Virus record (IMG/VR): IMGVR_UViG_3300044739_000012
Span: 1-46,396 of that record
DNA from: a virus
Length of the DNA: 46,396 nt
Direction: 5' to 3' (one strand)
Shown here piece after piece: positions 22,606 to 30,079 of this stretch (positions are counted from its first letter, which is position 1; every line of letters starts with the position of its first letter). The translations under genes and the position numbers were made by a program. The notes under the pieces are model-generated. The model worked only from the letters and a program-made list of their open reading frames with translations, did no database searches and had not been told where the DNA came from.

Positions 22606-23160
22606 TCAGACCCCGAGGAACTTGGCGTTCCAGGTGATGACGAGCGTGTCTGACGCGGTCTTGTTGATCGCGGTGAACACGACCCGGTGCGAGGTGTTGG
22701 CGGCAGTCGTGGTCAGGTCCGTGGCGGCATCGTTGACGATGACCGCTTCGGTGATCGCGGCGTTCGTCACGTCACCCGGGGCCCAGGTCGTCTTGTACTG
22801 ACTGTTGACGCCGAGCCCCGCGCCCAGGTTCTGGGTGGCCGGGAAGGACGCATCGAACGGGTTGTTCGAACCGGTGATGTACGTGACCAAGGCCGAGCCG
22901 GCGCCCGCCTTTGAAGCGGCAGTGGTGCCGGTGCCGAGCTTCATGCCGGTCATCTTGGTCGGCTGCGCGGGCGCCGCCGGGGTGACCAGGCCGATCGCCA
23001 TGCCTGCGTAGTACAGGTCACCGGCGTCGGTGATCAGGTTGTCAGCGCGGCGCTCATCCTTGAGGTCGCCGTTCTCGTCGAACAACTGGATGAGGAGATT
23101 CCCCTTGAAGCCCTCGGGCTCCTCGGTCTCCTCCACGGTGATCGGGTCGTTGTCTGACAC
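22606..23160 (-). CDS. Predicted virion surface protein
   Basis: A 184-residue protein from GTG 23160. It begins with an acidic segment (DPITVEETEEPEGF), then a domain with LLIQLFDENGDLKDERRADN and DLYYAGMAIGLVTP, followed by beta-rich segments (MTGMKLGTGTTAASKAGAG, HRVVFTAINKTASDTLVITW). This looks like a phage structural protein of the type that sits on heads or fibres. It is the last gene of the five-gene insertion between adaptor and stopper. Confidence 0.68.
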   Translation of the reverse strand: MSDNDPITVEETEEPEGFKGNLLIQLFDENGDLKDERRADNLITDAGDLYYAGMAIGLVTPAAPAQPTKMTGMKLGTGTTAASKAGAGSALVTYITGSNNPFDASFPATQNLGAGLGVNSQYKTTWAPGDVTNAAITEAVIVNDAATDLTTTAANTSHRVVFTAINKTASDTLVITWNAKFLGV

Positions 23161-23181
23161 CGGGTCAACCCCTTCCGGGTT

Positions 23182-25065
23182 TCATGGGCGGACTGTGATG
23201 CCGCCATCGGGGCGGACAGTGATGCCGTTGGATGGGCGGCTGGTGCGCCCACTCGACGGACGAGCCGTAGTCGTGGTGAATGGTCGGGGCGTGATGCCCG
23301 TGTTCGGTCGGGGCGTGATGTGCGGAACCGGGACCACGGTGGTCACGAGTGCCGCATCAACCAGCCCGGATGAATCGGTCAGGCTGCGCAGTTGCTCGAA
23401 GGCCGCCGCGTCAGCGAGCCCCACGAGATCGGTGAGGATGGACGCACGCGCGATAGCGGCGGCATCTGTGAGCCCTGCGCTGTCCGTTGCCGTCTGATCC
23501 CGCAGAAGCCCAATCAGGGCCGCATCGGTGAGCCCAGCGGAGTCGGTGGCGATCTTGCTGGCAGCGAAGGCGGCGGTGTCCACCAGGCCCGCCGAGTCGG
23601 TGACCCCACGAGTTTGACTGAGCGCCTGCGCATCGGTGAGACCGACCGAGTCGGTCTGGTTGAGCGCCCTGCCGGACTCGATGAGCGAGGTGTCCGTCAG
23701 GCCGGCTGAGTCCGCGATGGTCTTCGACTGGGCAAGCCCTGCCGCATCGGTCAGGCCGGTTGAGTCCGATACAGCCTTGGCCTGTGTGAGCGTGGCCGCA
23801 TCGGTCAAACCAGCAGAGTCGGTCTGTGCGAGCGCCTTGCCGGATTCGACCAGAGCGGTATCGGTCAGGCCCGCCAGGTCCGTGAGCACCGGGGAGACGG
23901 TGAGCGCGGTGGCATCGGATAGGCCGACAGAGTCTGTGACGAGCTTCGATTGGCTGAGTAGTGCGGAGTCCGTCAACCCCGCCGTGTCGGTCTGGGTGAC
24001 CGGAACGGAGAGCCCGACTGTCGCCGAGTCGGTGAGCCCGGACGAGTCTGTAGCGACCAGCGATACGGACAGTGCTGCCGTGTCGGTCAGTCCGGCGCTG
24101 TCCGTCAGGGACTTCGACTGAACCAGTGCTACGCCGTCCGTCAGTCCGGCGGAGTCGGTTACGCCCTTGGTCTGGGCTAGAACCGCCGCGTCCGTCAGCC
24201 CGGAGGAGTCGGTCTGAAGCACCAACTTCGATGCTTCAACCAAGGCCGAGTCGGTAAGGCCAGCGGAGTCGGTTACATCCTTCGACTGGGTCAGTACCGG
24301 ACCATCGGTTAGGCCCGTCGAGTCTGTCTGGTCGACAGCGAGCGGCGCGCTACCGGTGCGGACGAGTTCGACCAGGTACATCTCCGCCGAGGTCGAGGCG
24401 GTGAGGCTGGTGATGCTGTCCGGAGTGAAAGTCGTGGTCCCGTGAGTACCGGACAGGTCGTCGTAGATGACTACCGACGTACCGCCTGCGCCCCCTGTGG
24501 AGAACTCGGCTCGCTTGACGAACCCGGTCGGGGTGGACGCAGGGGCGACGGTGGACCCGACCCGCTCCATGAAGACCAGGACGAACCCGGACCCGACAAC
24601 CTGAGGGGTGATCGTCGGAGACGTGTGCACCGTCACCGCGGTACCGGACGCTTCACCCAGCGGAACAACCTGCTGGACGTCGCTATACCCGTTCCAGATG
24701 CCGAGTGCTGCAGCCTGCCTGTTGCCCGTCCCTGTGGTGGAGATCGCCACATCGCCGGACTCGGACCCGGTCATCACCGACGGGATGCGCTTGGCCAGGA
24801 CCGCGCGCAGGTTCGTGTCGATCAGGTCCTGTATGACCGTGAACGCGGCGTCGATCGACGCGGTCTCGGTGTTGAGGCTGGCGTGGGCCAGAAGCGCCAG
24901 GTCATCCGGGCCATGGGTGGGCCAGGTGACCCCGGTCAGGGTCGTGACGCTGGTGGTCAGCGTGCTCGTGTCGGCGGCAACGAAGGTCCCCGCGGAGACT
25001 GTGCCGATCAGCCGGCGGGGGCGGACGTAGTGCTGCGACCGCCATGGTCGGCGGAACACGGCCAT
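23182..25065 (-). CDS. Large structural protein with 18 TDSAGLTD repeats
   Basis: A 627-residue protein. Residues about 1-225 form a beta-rich domain ending in MYLVELVR, similar in layout to the 25560-26315 product. Then come 18 tandem repeats of 18 or 20 residues, each starting with TDSAGLTD or a near variant. The 20-residue units fall at every third place in most of the array, giving a 56-residue super-repeat. The last 45 residues are six octads of T-x-R-P-x-x-G type, strongly basic. It is most probably a fibre on the virion. No ribosome site is evident; its ATG follows the upstream stop, so it may use reinitiation. Confidence 0.82.
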   Translation of the reverse strand: MAVFRRPWRSQHYVRPRRLIGTVSAGTFVAADTSTLTTSVTTLTGVTWPTHGPDDLALLAHASLNTETASIDAAFTVIQDLIDTNLRAVLAKRIPSVMTGSESGDVAISTTGTGNRQAAALGIWNGYSDVQQVVPLGEASGTAVTVHTSPTITPQVVGSGFVLVFMERVGSTVAPASTPTGFVKRAEFSTGGAGGTSVVIYDDLSGTHGTTTFTPDSITSLTASTSAEMYLVELVRTGSAPLAVDQTDSTGLTDGPVLTQSKDVTDSAGLTDSALVEASKLVLQTDSSGLTDAAVLAQTKGVTDSAGLTDGVALVQSKSLTDSAGLTDTAALSVSLVATDSSGLTDSATVGLSVPVTQTDTAGLTDSALLSQSKLVTDSVGLSDATALTVSPVLTDLAGLTDTALVESGKALAQTDSAGLTDAATLTQAKAVSDSTGLTDAAGLAQSKTIADSAGLTDTSLIESGRALNQTDSVGLTDAQALSQTRGVTDSAGLVDTAAFAASKIATDSAGLTDAALIGLLRDQTATDSAGLTDAAAIARASILTDLVGLADAAAFEQLRSLTDSSGLVDAALVTTVVPVPHITPRPNTGITPRPFTTTTARPSSGRTSRPSNGITVRPDGGITVRP

Positions 25066-25068
25066 GGG

Positions 25069-25554
25069 CTACACGAGTTCGAGGACGTCGACCGAACCCT
25101 GAATGGTGGAGATCGAGTCAGCCGGTGCGGAGACCGACAACACCAGCCGGGTCCCGGCGTCCAGGATGATGCGGCATTCCGGGACGGGCAGGTACAACTG
25201 CGGCTGACGGACGTTCCACGACCAGCGTCTCAACTCGACCGAGGTGCCGCCGGTGAGTTGGGTCGTGTTGCCCGTTTCGAGGGTCGCACCCGCTGCGGCG
25301 TCGTTCGGTTGCATCGGCTGGAAAGCCGCCGTACCGCCACCGGAACCTGACGTGGGTGCGCCGGTGACACGCTTCAGGATGAGGGTCAGCATCTCTTCCT
25401 GCGCATCGCCGATCTCCGATGTCTGGCCGATCTCGAACCCTGCCAGGGTCAACGGTTTGCTGGTCGCAGCGAGCAACTCGAACACGTCGATCGCTGCCGT
25501 GAACGCGGCGGAGATGTTGATGGGCGCCGAGTAGGCGCGCACATTGATGGGCAT
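25069..25554 (-). CDS. Predicted virion protein, 161 aa
   Basis: I chose ATG 25554 with GAGGTGA upstream; the longer reading to 25662 lies within the preceding gene. The protein contains IDVFELLAATSKPLTLAGFE, LTLILKRVTGAPTSGSGGG and QLYLPVPECRIILDAGTRLV, a jelly-roll-like set of strands. It is a beta-rich structural protein in the five-gene insertion, maybe a trimeric fibre part or cap. No family can be named with confidence. Confidence 0.7.
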   Translation of the reverse strand: MPINVRAYSAPINISAAFTAAIDVFELLAATSKPLTLAGFEIGQTSEIGDAQEEMLTLILKRVTGAPTSGSGGGTAAFQPMQPNDAAAGATLETGNTTQLTGGTSVELRRWSWNVRQPQLYLPVPECRIILDAGTRLVLSVSAPADSISTIQGSVDVLELV

Positions 25555-25559
25555 CAGGG

Positions 25560-26315
25560 TCACCTCACGAGGTAGGGCAGCATCCGGCGGACCGGCTGAT
25601 ACGGGGGAGGTGCTTTCGGGGCTGCGACTTCGCGGAGCCGGAGGAAGGCGACCGGGCCACACTGGAGAGTCGCGGTGGTGAAGGCGAGCGTCAGGGCTTG
25701 CGTCCCGCTTCCCGCGGTCACCGCCGACTGGAACAACTCCACGTTCCCGTGGACGTCGCTGGCGGAACCCAGACCGGAAGTCTGGCGGTTGCAGGCTCCG
25801 AAGGTGATACCCGTAGCCGTCATCGTGCTGGGGGAGATCGTCGTGGACACGTCGGTGTCCACGGCTGCGAGAGCCACGACCATGTCGCCAGGAGCTAGGG
25901 AGACCGTCCCACTCGAGGTGACGGACCTGTTCGCGCCATGGGTCGCGTCATCGCCGGTTACGGCGAGCACATCCCAGGTGGTCCCGGCGGCTTTCGTGAA
26001 TCGGCACATGATGCCGGCCCCGCCGAAGGCCGACCCGGACTGGTCGAATATCACCGATCCGGTCTCGCCGCCTACGGCCTCCTTGTAGTCGAGGCGCACC
26101 TTGGTGGCGTGGTTGTCGGCGGTCGACCCGGTTCCACCGGCGAGTTCGGGTCCCGGAGTCCACCCTGCTTCATTGGCAGTCGTCGCGGTGCTGAGCCACA
26201 CCACCCGGCTGGCTATGACCAGGTTGCCCGCTCCTACTGAGGCCGGGTAGGCGATTGAAAGAGCGGTTGTACCCGAGGTGGCCTTGGTCCCCAGTGCTGC
26301 GAATCCGATCGCCAT
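25560..26315 (-). CDS. Predicted virion protein, beta-sandwich
   Basis: A 251-residue protein, beta-rich, with GAGNLVIASRVVWLSTAT, GSVIFDQSGSAFGGAGIM and CGPVAFLRLREV. The strand layout and the ending resemble the N-terminal domain of the 627-residue repeat protein, suggesting a common origin within the insertion. The final 20 residues are Pro/Arg-rich. No signal peptide or enzyme motif. It is likely a head or fibre protein. Confidence 0.68.
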   Translation of the reverse strand: MAIGFAALGTKATSGTTALSIAYPASVGAGNLVIASRVVWLSTATTANEAGWTPGPELAGGTGSTADNHATKVRLDYKEAVGGETGSVIFDQSGSAFGGAGIMCRFTKAAGTTWDVLAVTGDDATHGANRSVTSSGTVSLAPGDMVVALAAVDTDVSTTISPSTMTATGITFGACNRQTSGLGSASDVHGNVELFQSAVTAGSGTQALTLAFTTATLQCGPVAFLRLREVAAPKAPPPYQPVRRMLPYLVR

Positions 26316-26351
26316 GGAGCCCCCAGTTCCGAACAGTAGAAGGGGACATGA

Positions 26352-26978
26352 CTACGCGGTCGACATGATCGCGAGGACACTCCAGGTGTAGGCCGCAGCA
26401 GCGGTCACCACCTGGACCGCGAGCCCTTCCCCCTCCCGAAGGATGTAGTCCGAGACCATGTCGCCGTCGTTCGGCAGGATGTTGACCAGCCCGACCAGTC
26501 CGTTACCGGAAGCGGTCTCCTCGGTGGCGATCGGCACCTCGAACCACGAGAAGGCCTGCGTGCCGCCCACCGTGTACGAGCGGCCTGCTGTCACCTGAGC
26601 CGGGACGGCAGGGTTGAGTGAGTCGTGGGGCCGGATCGTGAGCGCCACGTTCCCGGTCGTCCCCACCGCGGAGGTCTTCGCGATCCGCCACGTGTGCGGA
26701 GCAGGGGCGGTGACGATCGCCTGCGAGGGCTGGAGGAACACCTTGCGCATCTTCACGATCCGGCCGGAACCGGTCGCGTTGAAAACGTGCATGTAGACGA
26801 GGTTCGCCGTGGATGCGATCGCGGTGGACCACGCCGAATAGGTGGGGATGTCCCCGATCAGATGGCCGGCCGGGTTGGCCAGCATCATCACCTGGTGTTC
26901 CTTGCCACCCACCGAATGGGTGGCGATGACGGCACCACTGCCGGGAGTGACGTCTACCTGATCGTTGGCTTGCACCAT
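26352..26978 (-). CDS. Predicted virion protein with tail-fibre-like N-terminus
   Basis: A 208-residue protein. VIATHSVGGKEHQVMMLANP near the start resembles N-terminal attachment segments of phage fibre proteins (a GG-x-xYQ-x-x-K-type strand). The rest is beta-rich (RIVKMRKVFLQPSQ, YILREGEGLAVQVVTAAAAY). It is the first gene of the insertion after the adaptor gene. It may anchor the module to the virion. ATG 26978. Confidence 0.68.
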   Translation of the reverse strand: MVQANDQVDVTPGSGAVIATHSVGGKEHQVMMLANPAGHLIGDIPTYSAWSTAIASTANLVYMHVFNATGSGRIVKMRKVFLQPSQAIVTAPAPHTWRIAKTSAVGTTGNVALTIRPHDSLNPAVPAQVTAGRSYTVGGTQAFSWFEVPIATEETASGNGLVGLVNILPNDGDMVSDYILREGEGLAVQVVTAAAAYTWSVLAIMSTA

Positions 26979-27019
26979 CGAGGGAACCTCTTCTAGCTAA
27001 TCCCCAGGATGAATGTATT

Positions 27020-27397
27020 TCAGTAACGCGTGCAGTAGGAGACCGGTGGATAGCCAGATGTGAGTCGCACGGTTCCCATCGGCCCACGGCCCTTGTTCGC
27101 CCACTGCTGGAGCCTGCCAACCTCGGAGTCGGTGAGGTACACACCCATCTCCTCGGCGTTGTAGATGGCAGTCGTGCCACCCACCGTTTCCTGCTTCAGG
27201 CCATCCGGGTTGCGGTATGACCTGCCTGCAGCAGCGAGAGCAACGGCCTTCGCTGAGACCGGCCAGGGGGTCTGTTCGCCGATCACTTCCGTGACCAGCC
27301 CCTGTGCCAGGTCGAGCAGCAGAAGATTCGCGGTGGCGGTGTCGAGGTCCACCTGCAGGAATGAGGCGAATTCGGGAAGCGTCGCGATGTCAGCCAT
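27020..27397 (-). CDS. Head-tail adaptor
   Basis: A 125-residue helical protein with LATLPEFASFLQ-like opening, LLLDLAQGLVTEVIGEQTPW, KAVALAAAGRSYRNPDGLKQ and ETVGGTTAIY. These are hallmarks of the gp6/gp15-like head-tail connector family that binds the portal. The ATG at 27397 follows directly after the left arm of a perfect 15-bp inverted repeat, which would hide the ribosome site in RNA. It may thus be translated only when the hairpin is opened. Confidence 0.82.
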   Translation of the reverse strand: MADIATLPEFASFLQVDLDTATANLLLLDLAQGLVTEVIGEQTPWPVSAKAVALAAAGRSYRNPDGLKQETVGGTTAIYNAEEMGVYLTDSEVGRLQQWANKGRGPMGTVRLTSGYPPVSYCTRY

Positions 27398-27412
27398 GAA
27401 TTCGCCTCATTC
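27359..27412 (-). promoter_or_regulatory. Hairpin covering the adaptor gene's ribosome site
   Basis: Bases 27359-27373 are the exact reverse complement of 27398-27412 (15 bp, 24-base loop). In the message, the 5' arm carries GAGG seven bases before the ATG, and the loop begins with the ATG. The 3' arm encodes residues 9-13 (EFASF). The stem would block translation initiation. Confidence 0.7.
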
Positions 27413-27422
27413 CTCGGGGGGA

Positions 27423-27713
27423 CTACTTGCCGTACTTGTCGCGGAGATCATCGCGGGACAGGCCACCATCGGCCGGGTCCGCGAGTTCCTCAGCAGTGGC
27501 GCCCTTGCCCTCGGCGTAGGCCGCCCAGTCCTCACGGGAAGCGTTGCCCTTGGGTGCCTCGTCGCCGGACGGTTCGGCCGCCGTGCCCTCGAGGAGGTGG
27601 TCACCGATCAGATCGGAGGCCCAGTCTGGGACCTCTTCACCCGCCAGCAGCACCGTGGGGACACCCGTTTCCGGGTGGGCCAGGATGGTGTTACCGCTCA
27701 GCTTGGCCATCAC
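27423..27713 (-). CDS. Hypothetical protein after the capsid gene
   Basis: Starts at GTG 27713 or ATG 27710 (95-96 residues), overlapping the capsid stop. It has a beta-like N-terminal part (HPETGVPTVLLAGEEVPDWA) and an acidic C-terminal part with NASREDWAAYAEGKGATAEE and LSRDDLRDKYG, like a small LEM/SAP-type helical domain seen at the ends of actinophage head proteins. It may be a minor head protein. Confidence 0.7.
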   Translation of the reverse strand: MMAKLSGNTILAHPETGVPTVLLAGEEVPDWASDLIGDHLLEGTAAEPSGDEAPKGNASREDWAAYAEGKGATAEELADPADGGLSRDDLRDKYGK

Positions 27714-28744
27714 AGCACGTCCGCGCTCAGCGACAGCGCCGCGTTGGCGAGGACCGGCATGCCGATCGCGTCCGAGATGACCTCGATCCCCATCGGCGGC
27801 TTCGCGTTGCGATAAACACCGGCGACGACACCGGGCTGGTCGGCCTCGGTGATACCCCAGCCTGCCTCCGTGGAGGACAGCGTCCGACCCCAGAAGGTCG
27901 CACCCAGCTGGGTACCCATCCAGTCATCGGTCGCCACCGGAGCCGGCAGCAGCAGGACACGGTCATCCGGCAGCGCCTTCGTGGTGGTACCGGCGACCGA
28001 GACGCGCCGGTCGTACAGGTAGATCGGCGGCAGACCGGCAGCCAGAACCAGGTCGCGGACCTGCTGCTCGGTGGCCGGGCGGGCACCGCCGTTGACGAGC
28101 TGCGTCTGGAACTGGGTGCCCGACGCGAGCGCACGCAGCGCACGGGTCGACATGACAATCGAACCCGGCGCCTCTCCGTTCGTGTCCAGGTACAGGTCGC
28201 TCCAGGTCTGCAGCTGACTGAGCCGGTCGGTGCCGGCCACGGACCACAGTGCCGGGGCGGTCAGGGTGTGACCCGCCGGGCGGCCGAAGTCGTCGTCCAT
28301 GACGTAGTTGCCGGTCACGGTCGCCTTGCCGGTGTTCAGAACCGTGCCGCGCAGGAGTTCGATGCGGTCCGAGACGGCCTGGACGGCCATCTTGGTCACG
28401 TTCTGAATGGACATGAGCGCCGCGGCGTCCGAGACGTTGCCGCCGCGGGCACGCAACTGCTCGTACTCCGACACGGGGAGGTTCTGCCCCAGTGCCGGCA
28501 GTTCGAGGGTGACGCGCTGCCCGGAGGGCCGCTTGCCGACCTCGATCTCGGCGTCGTAGGCGCGGAAGTTCGCGACGTCCTGCAGGCCGGTCTGGCCCTT
28601 GACGAAGCGGACGACGATGTCAGCGACGTCGCGGTTGGGAAGCCACTGCGCGAGACTTCCGCGCTTCGCCTCGTAGTCAGCCAGGGCCGCGCGGGCGTAC
28701 CCGGTGAGGCTGGCAGGGTCGATGATGTCAGTCCAGAGAGCCAT
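27710..28744 (-). CDS. Major capsid protein (lambda gpE-like)
   Basis: A 344-residue protein. It fits the Phage_cap_E family: FRAYDAEIEVGKRPSGQRVT, LPALGQNLPVSEYEQLR, then a DRIELLRGTVLNTGKATV segment and an ending with PPMGIEVISDAIGMPVLANA. It assembles into the icosahedral head in the HK97 fold. It lies directly after a decoration-protein gene, as in lambda D-E. No separate maturation protease is encoded nearby. ATG 28744. Confidence 0.92.
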   Translation of the reverse strand: MALWTDIIDPASLTGYARAALADYEAKRGSLAQWLPNRDVADIVVRFVKGQTGLQDVANFRAYDAEIEVGKRPSGQRVTLELPALGQNLPVSEYEQLRARGGNVSDAAALMSIQNVTKMAVQAVSDRIELLRGTVLNTGKATVTGNYVMDDDFGRPAGHTLTAPALWSVAGTDRLSQLQTWSDLYLDTNGEAPGSIVMSTRALRALASGTQFQTQLVNGGARPATEQQVRDLVLAAGLPPIYLYDRRVSVAGTTTKALPDDRVLLLPAPVATDDWMGTQLGATFWGRTLSSTEAGWGITEADQPGVVAGVYRNAKPPMGIEVISDAIGMPVLANAALSLSADVL

Positions 28745-28758
28745 GAGTCAGATCCCTC

Positions 28759-29166
28759 TCACGCCACGTAGACGAAGTTGCTGGTGGCGGACTTCGCGGC
28801 TGCGACAGGCGCAGCGAACGTGAAGGTGTTGTTGTAGGGAACCTTCGAGACCTTCACGCGTCCGTGGTCCAGCAGGGGGGCCGCGAAGTCTGCGGTGGAA
28901 CCCGCAGGGATGGGCTGGTCGGTCAGGATGAACCCGGCGAGGATGCCGGCGCCGGTGACGGTGCCCTCGGTCTTGTCGTACGGGACGAGAAGCCCGGCAG
29001 ACAGCGCGACCGGGGTACCGGACGGGATGTAGCCGTTCGGGTAGTGCGTGCCGGCGGTGAACGCGGAGATGTCGATCGTCTCGGTCCGGCCGTTGTAGAT
29101 GCCGTGAGCGGAGCCGAGCCAGGACTGGTCGCCGGCACCGTACGTCTCACTCTTCATGCGAGGCAT
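28759..29166 (-). CDS. Head decoration protein (lambda gpD-like)
   Basis: A 135-residue protein. It has ETIDISAFTAGTHYPNGYIP, SGTPVALSAGLLVPYD and ILAGFILTDQPI, the usual pattern of HDPD/gpD-type proteins that bind trimer points on the expanded capsid and stabilise it. It directly precedes the capsid gene. ATG 29166 (a second ATG is at 29157). Confidence 0.87.
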   Translation of the reverse strand: MPRMKSETYGAGDQSWLGSAHGIYNGRTETIDISAFTAGTHYPNGYIPSGTPVALSAGLLVPYDKTEGTVTGAGILAGFILTDQPIPAGSTADFAAPLLDHGRVKVSKVPYNNTFTFAAPVAAAKSATSNFVYVA

Positions 29167-29233
29167 AACGGATTCCCCCTTCTGGGGATGGTGGGGCGCC
29201 GCGGTTTGCGGCGATCAGTGCGGCCATGTCGGC

Positions 29234-30004
29234 TCAAGTGGTTGGTGCAGGCTTCTTCTGGGCCTCGAACATCGCCTTGCCCGCGGCAACGGACGGACCC
29301 ACACCGCTGGGGCGCTGGCCTTGACCGAGGTTCGGGAACACGGCAGCAGCGGGGGCGGGCGCGAGGATCGCGGCGTGCGCTGCAACCTTGGCCGTGTCCA
29401 CGTTGCCGGTCGGGTCGAGGAACTTGCTCATGTCGAGCGGTTCCAAGGCGGTAGCCAGTTGCTCGGGGGTGAGACGGCCTGCGGTGGCAGCACGGAACTC
29501 GGCAGCCACGATGCGAGGAGTGGTCTCCTGTAGTGCCTGAGCGCGAGCCTGAGCAGCGGCAGCCGTGACGGCCTTCTCGTGCTCCGTGGCGTTCGCGGCC
29601 TTGTACTGGTCGAGTTCGTCCGCCTTGGCCTTGACCGCGTCGTAGTCAGCCCGGGCCTTGGCGGTCGCCTCATGCTGGCGCGAGTAGTGCTTCCAGTACG
29701 CGACCTGCTGCTCAGTGGTCATCTGTTCGAGCGGGGTGTTCACCGGGAACCCGTTGTCCACCGGGGGTGCAGGAGGAACCACCGGGGGAACGACGGGCGG
29801 CACGACGGGCGGTGCAGGTGCAGGCGGAGCTACAGGCGGCACGACCGGGACTGGCGGTGCTACTGGAGGTTGCACCGGAGGCTGCGATCCACCCATGATG
29901 GGCCAGATCGGATTGCCGTTCGCCCGGAATCCCACAGCCTGCAGTGGACCACCTGTCAGCGGGTGCCGTAGGTACGGGTGAACGGGCAGGGTAGTGCGGT
30001 TCAT
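29234..30004 (-). CDS. Scaffolding protein
   Basis: A 256-residue protein between portal and decoration genes, the standard place for the scaffold. The N-terminal 40 residues precede a long Pro/Val/Ala repeat (about 42-82, units like PPVVPPV). The central region (about 95-165) is a charged coiled coil (EATAKARADYDAVKAKADEL), and the C-terminal part has AAEFRAATAGRLTPEQLATA, common to actinophage scaffolds. It would guide procapsid assembly and then leave. The Pro-rich N-terminus is unusual. Confidence 0.8.
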   Translation of the reverse strand: MNRTTLPVHPYLRHPLTGGPLQAVGFRANGNPIWPIMGGSQPPVQPPVAPPVPVVPPVAPPAPAPPVVPPVVPPVVPPAPPVDNGFPVNTPLEQMTTEQQVAYWKHYSRQHEATAKARADYDAVKAKADELDQYKAANATEHEKAVTAAAAQARAQALQETTPRIVAAEFRAATAGRLTPEQLATALEPLDMSKFLDPTGNVDTAKVAAHAAILAPAPAAAVFPNLGQGQRPSGVGPSVAAGKAMFEAQKKPAPTT

Positions 30005-30079
30005 GCGTGTCTCCCTGTCGGGATGGGTTGGTTGCCCTGTCGGGCGATGGTGGAGCGACCGCCAGAGGGGCGGACCCCG

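Noticed and set aside
23330-24330. CRISPR-like or non-coding repeat array
   Set aside because: The repeats follow a protein frame (18 or 20 codons) with silent differences between units; there are no spacers of constant length.
27554-28771. 405-codon open frame on the plus strand opposite the capsid gene
   Set aside because: Antisense shadow of the capsid gene; composition typical for such shadows.
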